Source: Citrobacter amalonaticus (GTDB lineage: Bacteria; Pseudomonadota; Gammaproteobacteria; Enterobacterales; Enterobacteriaceae). From it: DNA of 64,000 bases. Position numbers and translations under genes: made by a program. How positions within the stretch are numbered: the first letter of the stretch is position 1; the number at the start of each line of letters is the position of its first letter. The notes beneath the pieces are model-generated. The model saw nothing but the letters and a program-made list of their open reading frames with translations, made no database searches and was not told the DNA's origin. The DNA is taken from positions 1 through 64,000 of the forward strand of contig NZ_PQMB01000006.1 in the NCBI RefSeq assembly GCF_002918555.1, written 5' to 3'. This document shows, piece after piece, positions 63,996-64,000 of the stretch.

Positions 63996-64000
63996 AATCT

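Larger units (their letters stand above)
12541..64000. mobile_element. Lambdoid siphovirus-type prophage inserted upstream of sapA (right end not in window)
   Basis: Integrase and excisionase sit at the sapA-proximal end. Behind them come a full early-left operon, immunity region, replication, antitermination, lysis, packaging, head and tail modules in lambdoid order. No host gene is met again before the right edge, so attR lies beyond base 64,000. By Salmonella gene order, pspF would be expected on the far side. Gene content and early organisation (recE/recT, YdaS/YdaT) resemble Rac-like phages. The presence of apparently full packaging, head, tail and lysis sets suggests a recent and possibly functional prophage. 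Confidence 0.93.

Noticed and set aside
12541-64000. Search for attR inside the window
   Set aside because: No sequence near 61,800-62,060 or beyond resembles the DNA at 12,530-12,600, and no host gene appears after the tailspike. The right end is taken to lie outside.
1-64000. CRISPR arrays
   Set aside because: No spaced identical repeats of CRISPR type. The only regular repeats are the O-gene iterons and protein-coding repeats.

Overview
The window comes from a Salmonella/Citrobacter-like member of the Enterobacteriaceae and holds two blocks. Bases 1 to about 12,540 are core chromosome in the order pdeR(yciR)-rnb-yciW-fabI-EAL gene-sapF-sapD-sapC-sapB-sapA. The EAL-like gene between fabI and sapF corresponds in position and size to Salmonella STM1697, and the puu genes that follow sapA in E. 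coli are not seen. This points to the Salmonella/Citrobacter branch rather than Escherichia. Species cannot be fixed from the sequence alone.

From about 12,541 to the right edge lies a lambdoid, long-tailed (siphovirus-type) prophage, inserted immediately upstream of sapA. Its right end is not reached, so attR and the flanking host gene (pspF by synteny) are outside the window. The leftward early operon runs from a clear PL promoter (about 20,130) through small genes, recE, recT, an adenine methylase and a DUF4060 gene to xis and int. The immunity region (20,221-22,566) has a small CI-like repressor without a protease domain, a divergent PR promoter, YdaS/YdaT-type regulators, and four copies of the operator AAAC-N5-GTTT, two at each early promoter. 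Downstream of the repressor, in the position lambda uses for rexAB, is a two-gene operon: a nucleotidyltransferase-fold protein (DUF6932-like) and an unrecognised partner, closed by a strong terminator. It is a good candidate for a lysogen-expressed defence or exclusion module.

The rightward early region carries an HNH endonuclease, a small gene broken at a nine-G tract, lambda O- and P-like replication genes with iterons inside the O gene, a cytosine methyltransferase, a LexA-controlled dinI-antirepressor pair, nin-type genes (DUF1367, DUF1364, RusA, YlcG) and a Q antiterminator. After PR' and tR' come a hicAB toxin-antitoxin module with an enlarged HicB, the lysis cassette (holin, SAR endolysin, Rz/Rz1) and a group of small AT-rich accessory genes. 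The structural genes follow: terminase, portal, a MuF protein with a C-terminal zinc-metallopeptidase domain and an overlapping small gene, scaffold, capsid with a -1 frameshift Ig-like extension, connectors, tail tube, G/GT-type chaperones with an A AAA AAG slip site, tape measure, tail tip and tailspike. Two OafA-type acyltransferases at the right edge suggest O-antigen modification of the lysogen.

As a system: the repressor seems not to be RecA-cleavable, so SOS induction probably works through the LexA-controlled gene next to dinI, as in Gifsy prophages. Accessory genes sit at classic moron positions: next to cI, after the lysis genes, between the tail chaperones and tape measure, between tail genes, and after the tailspike. 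The chromosomal pdeR copy is interrupted by a 33-bp tandem duplication that creates a stop codon.
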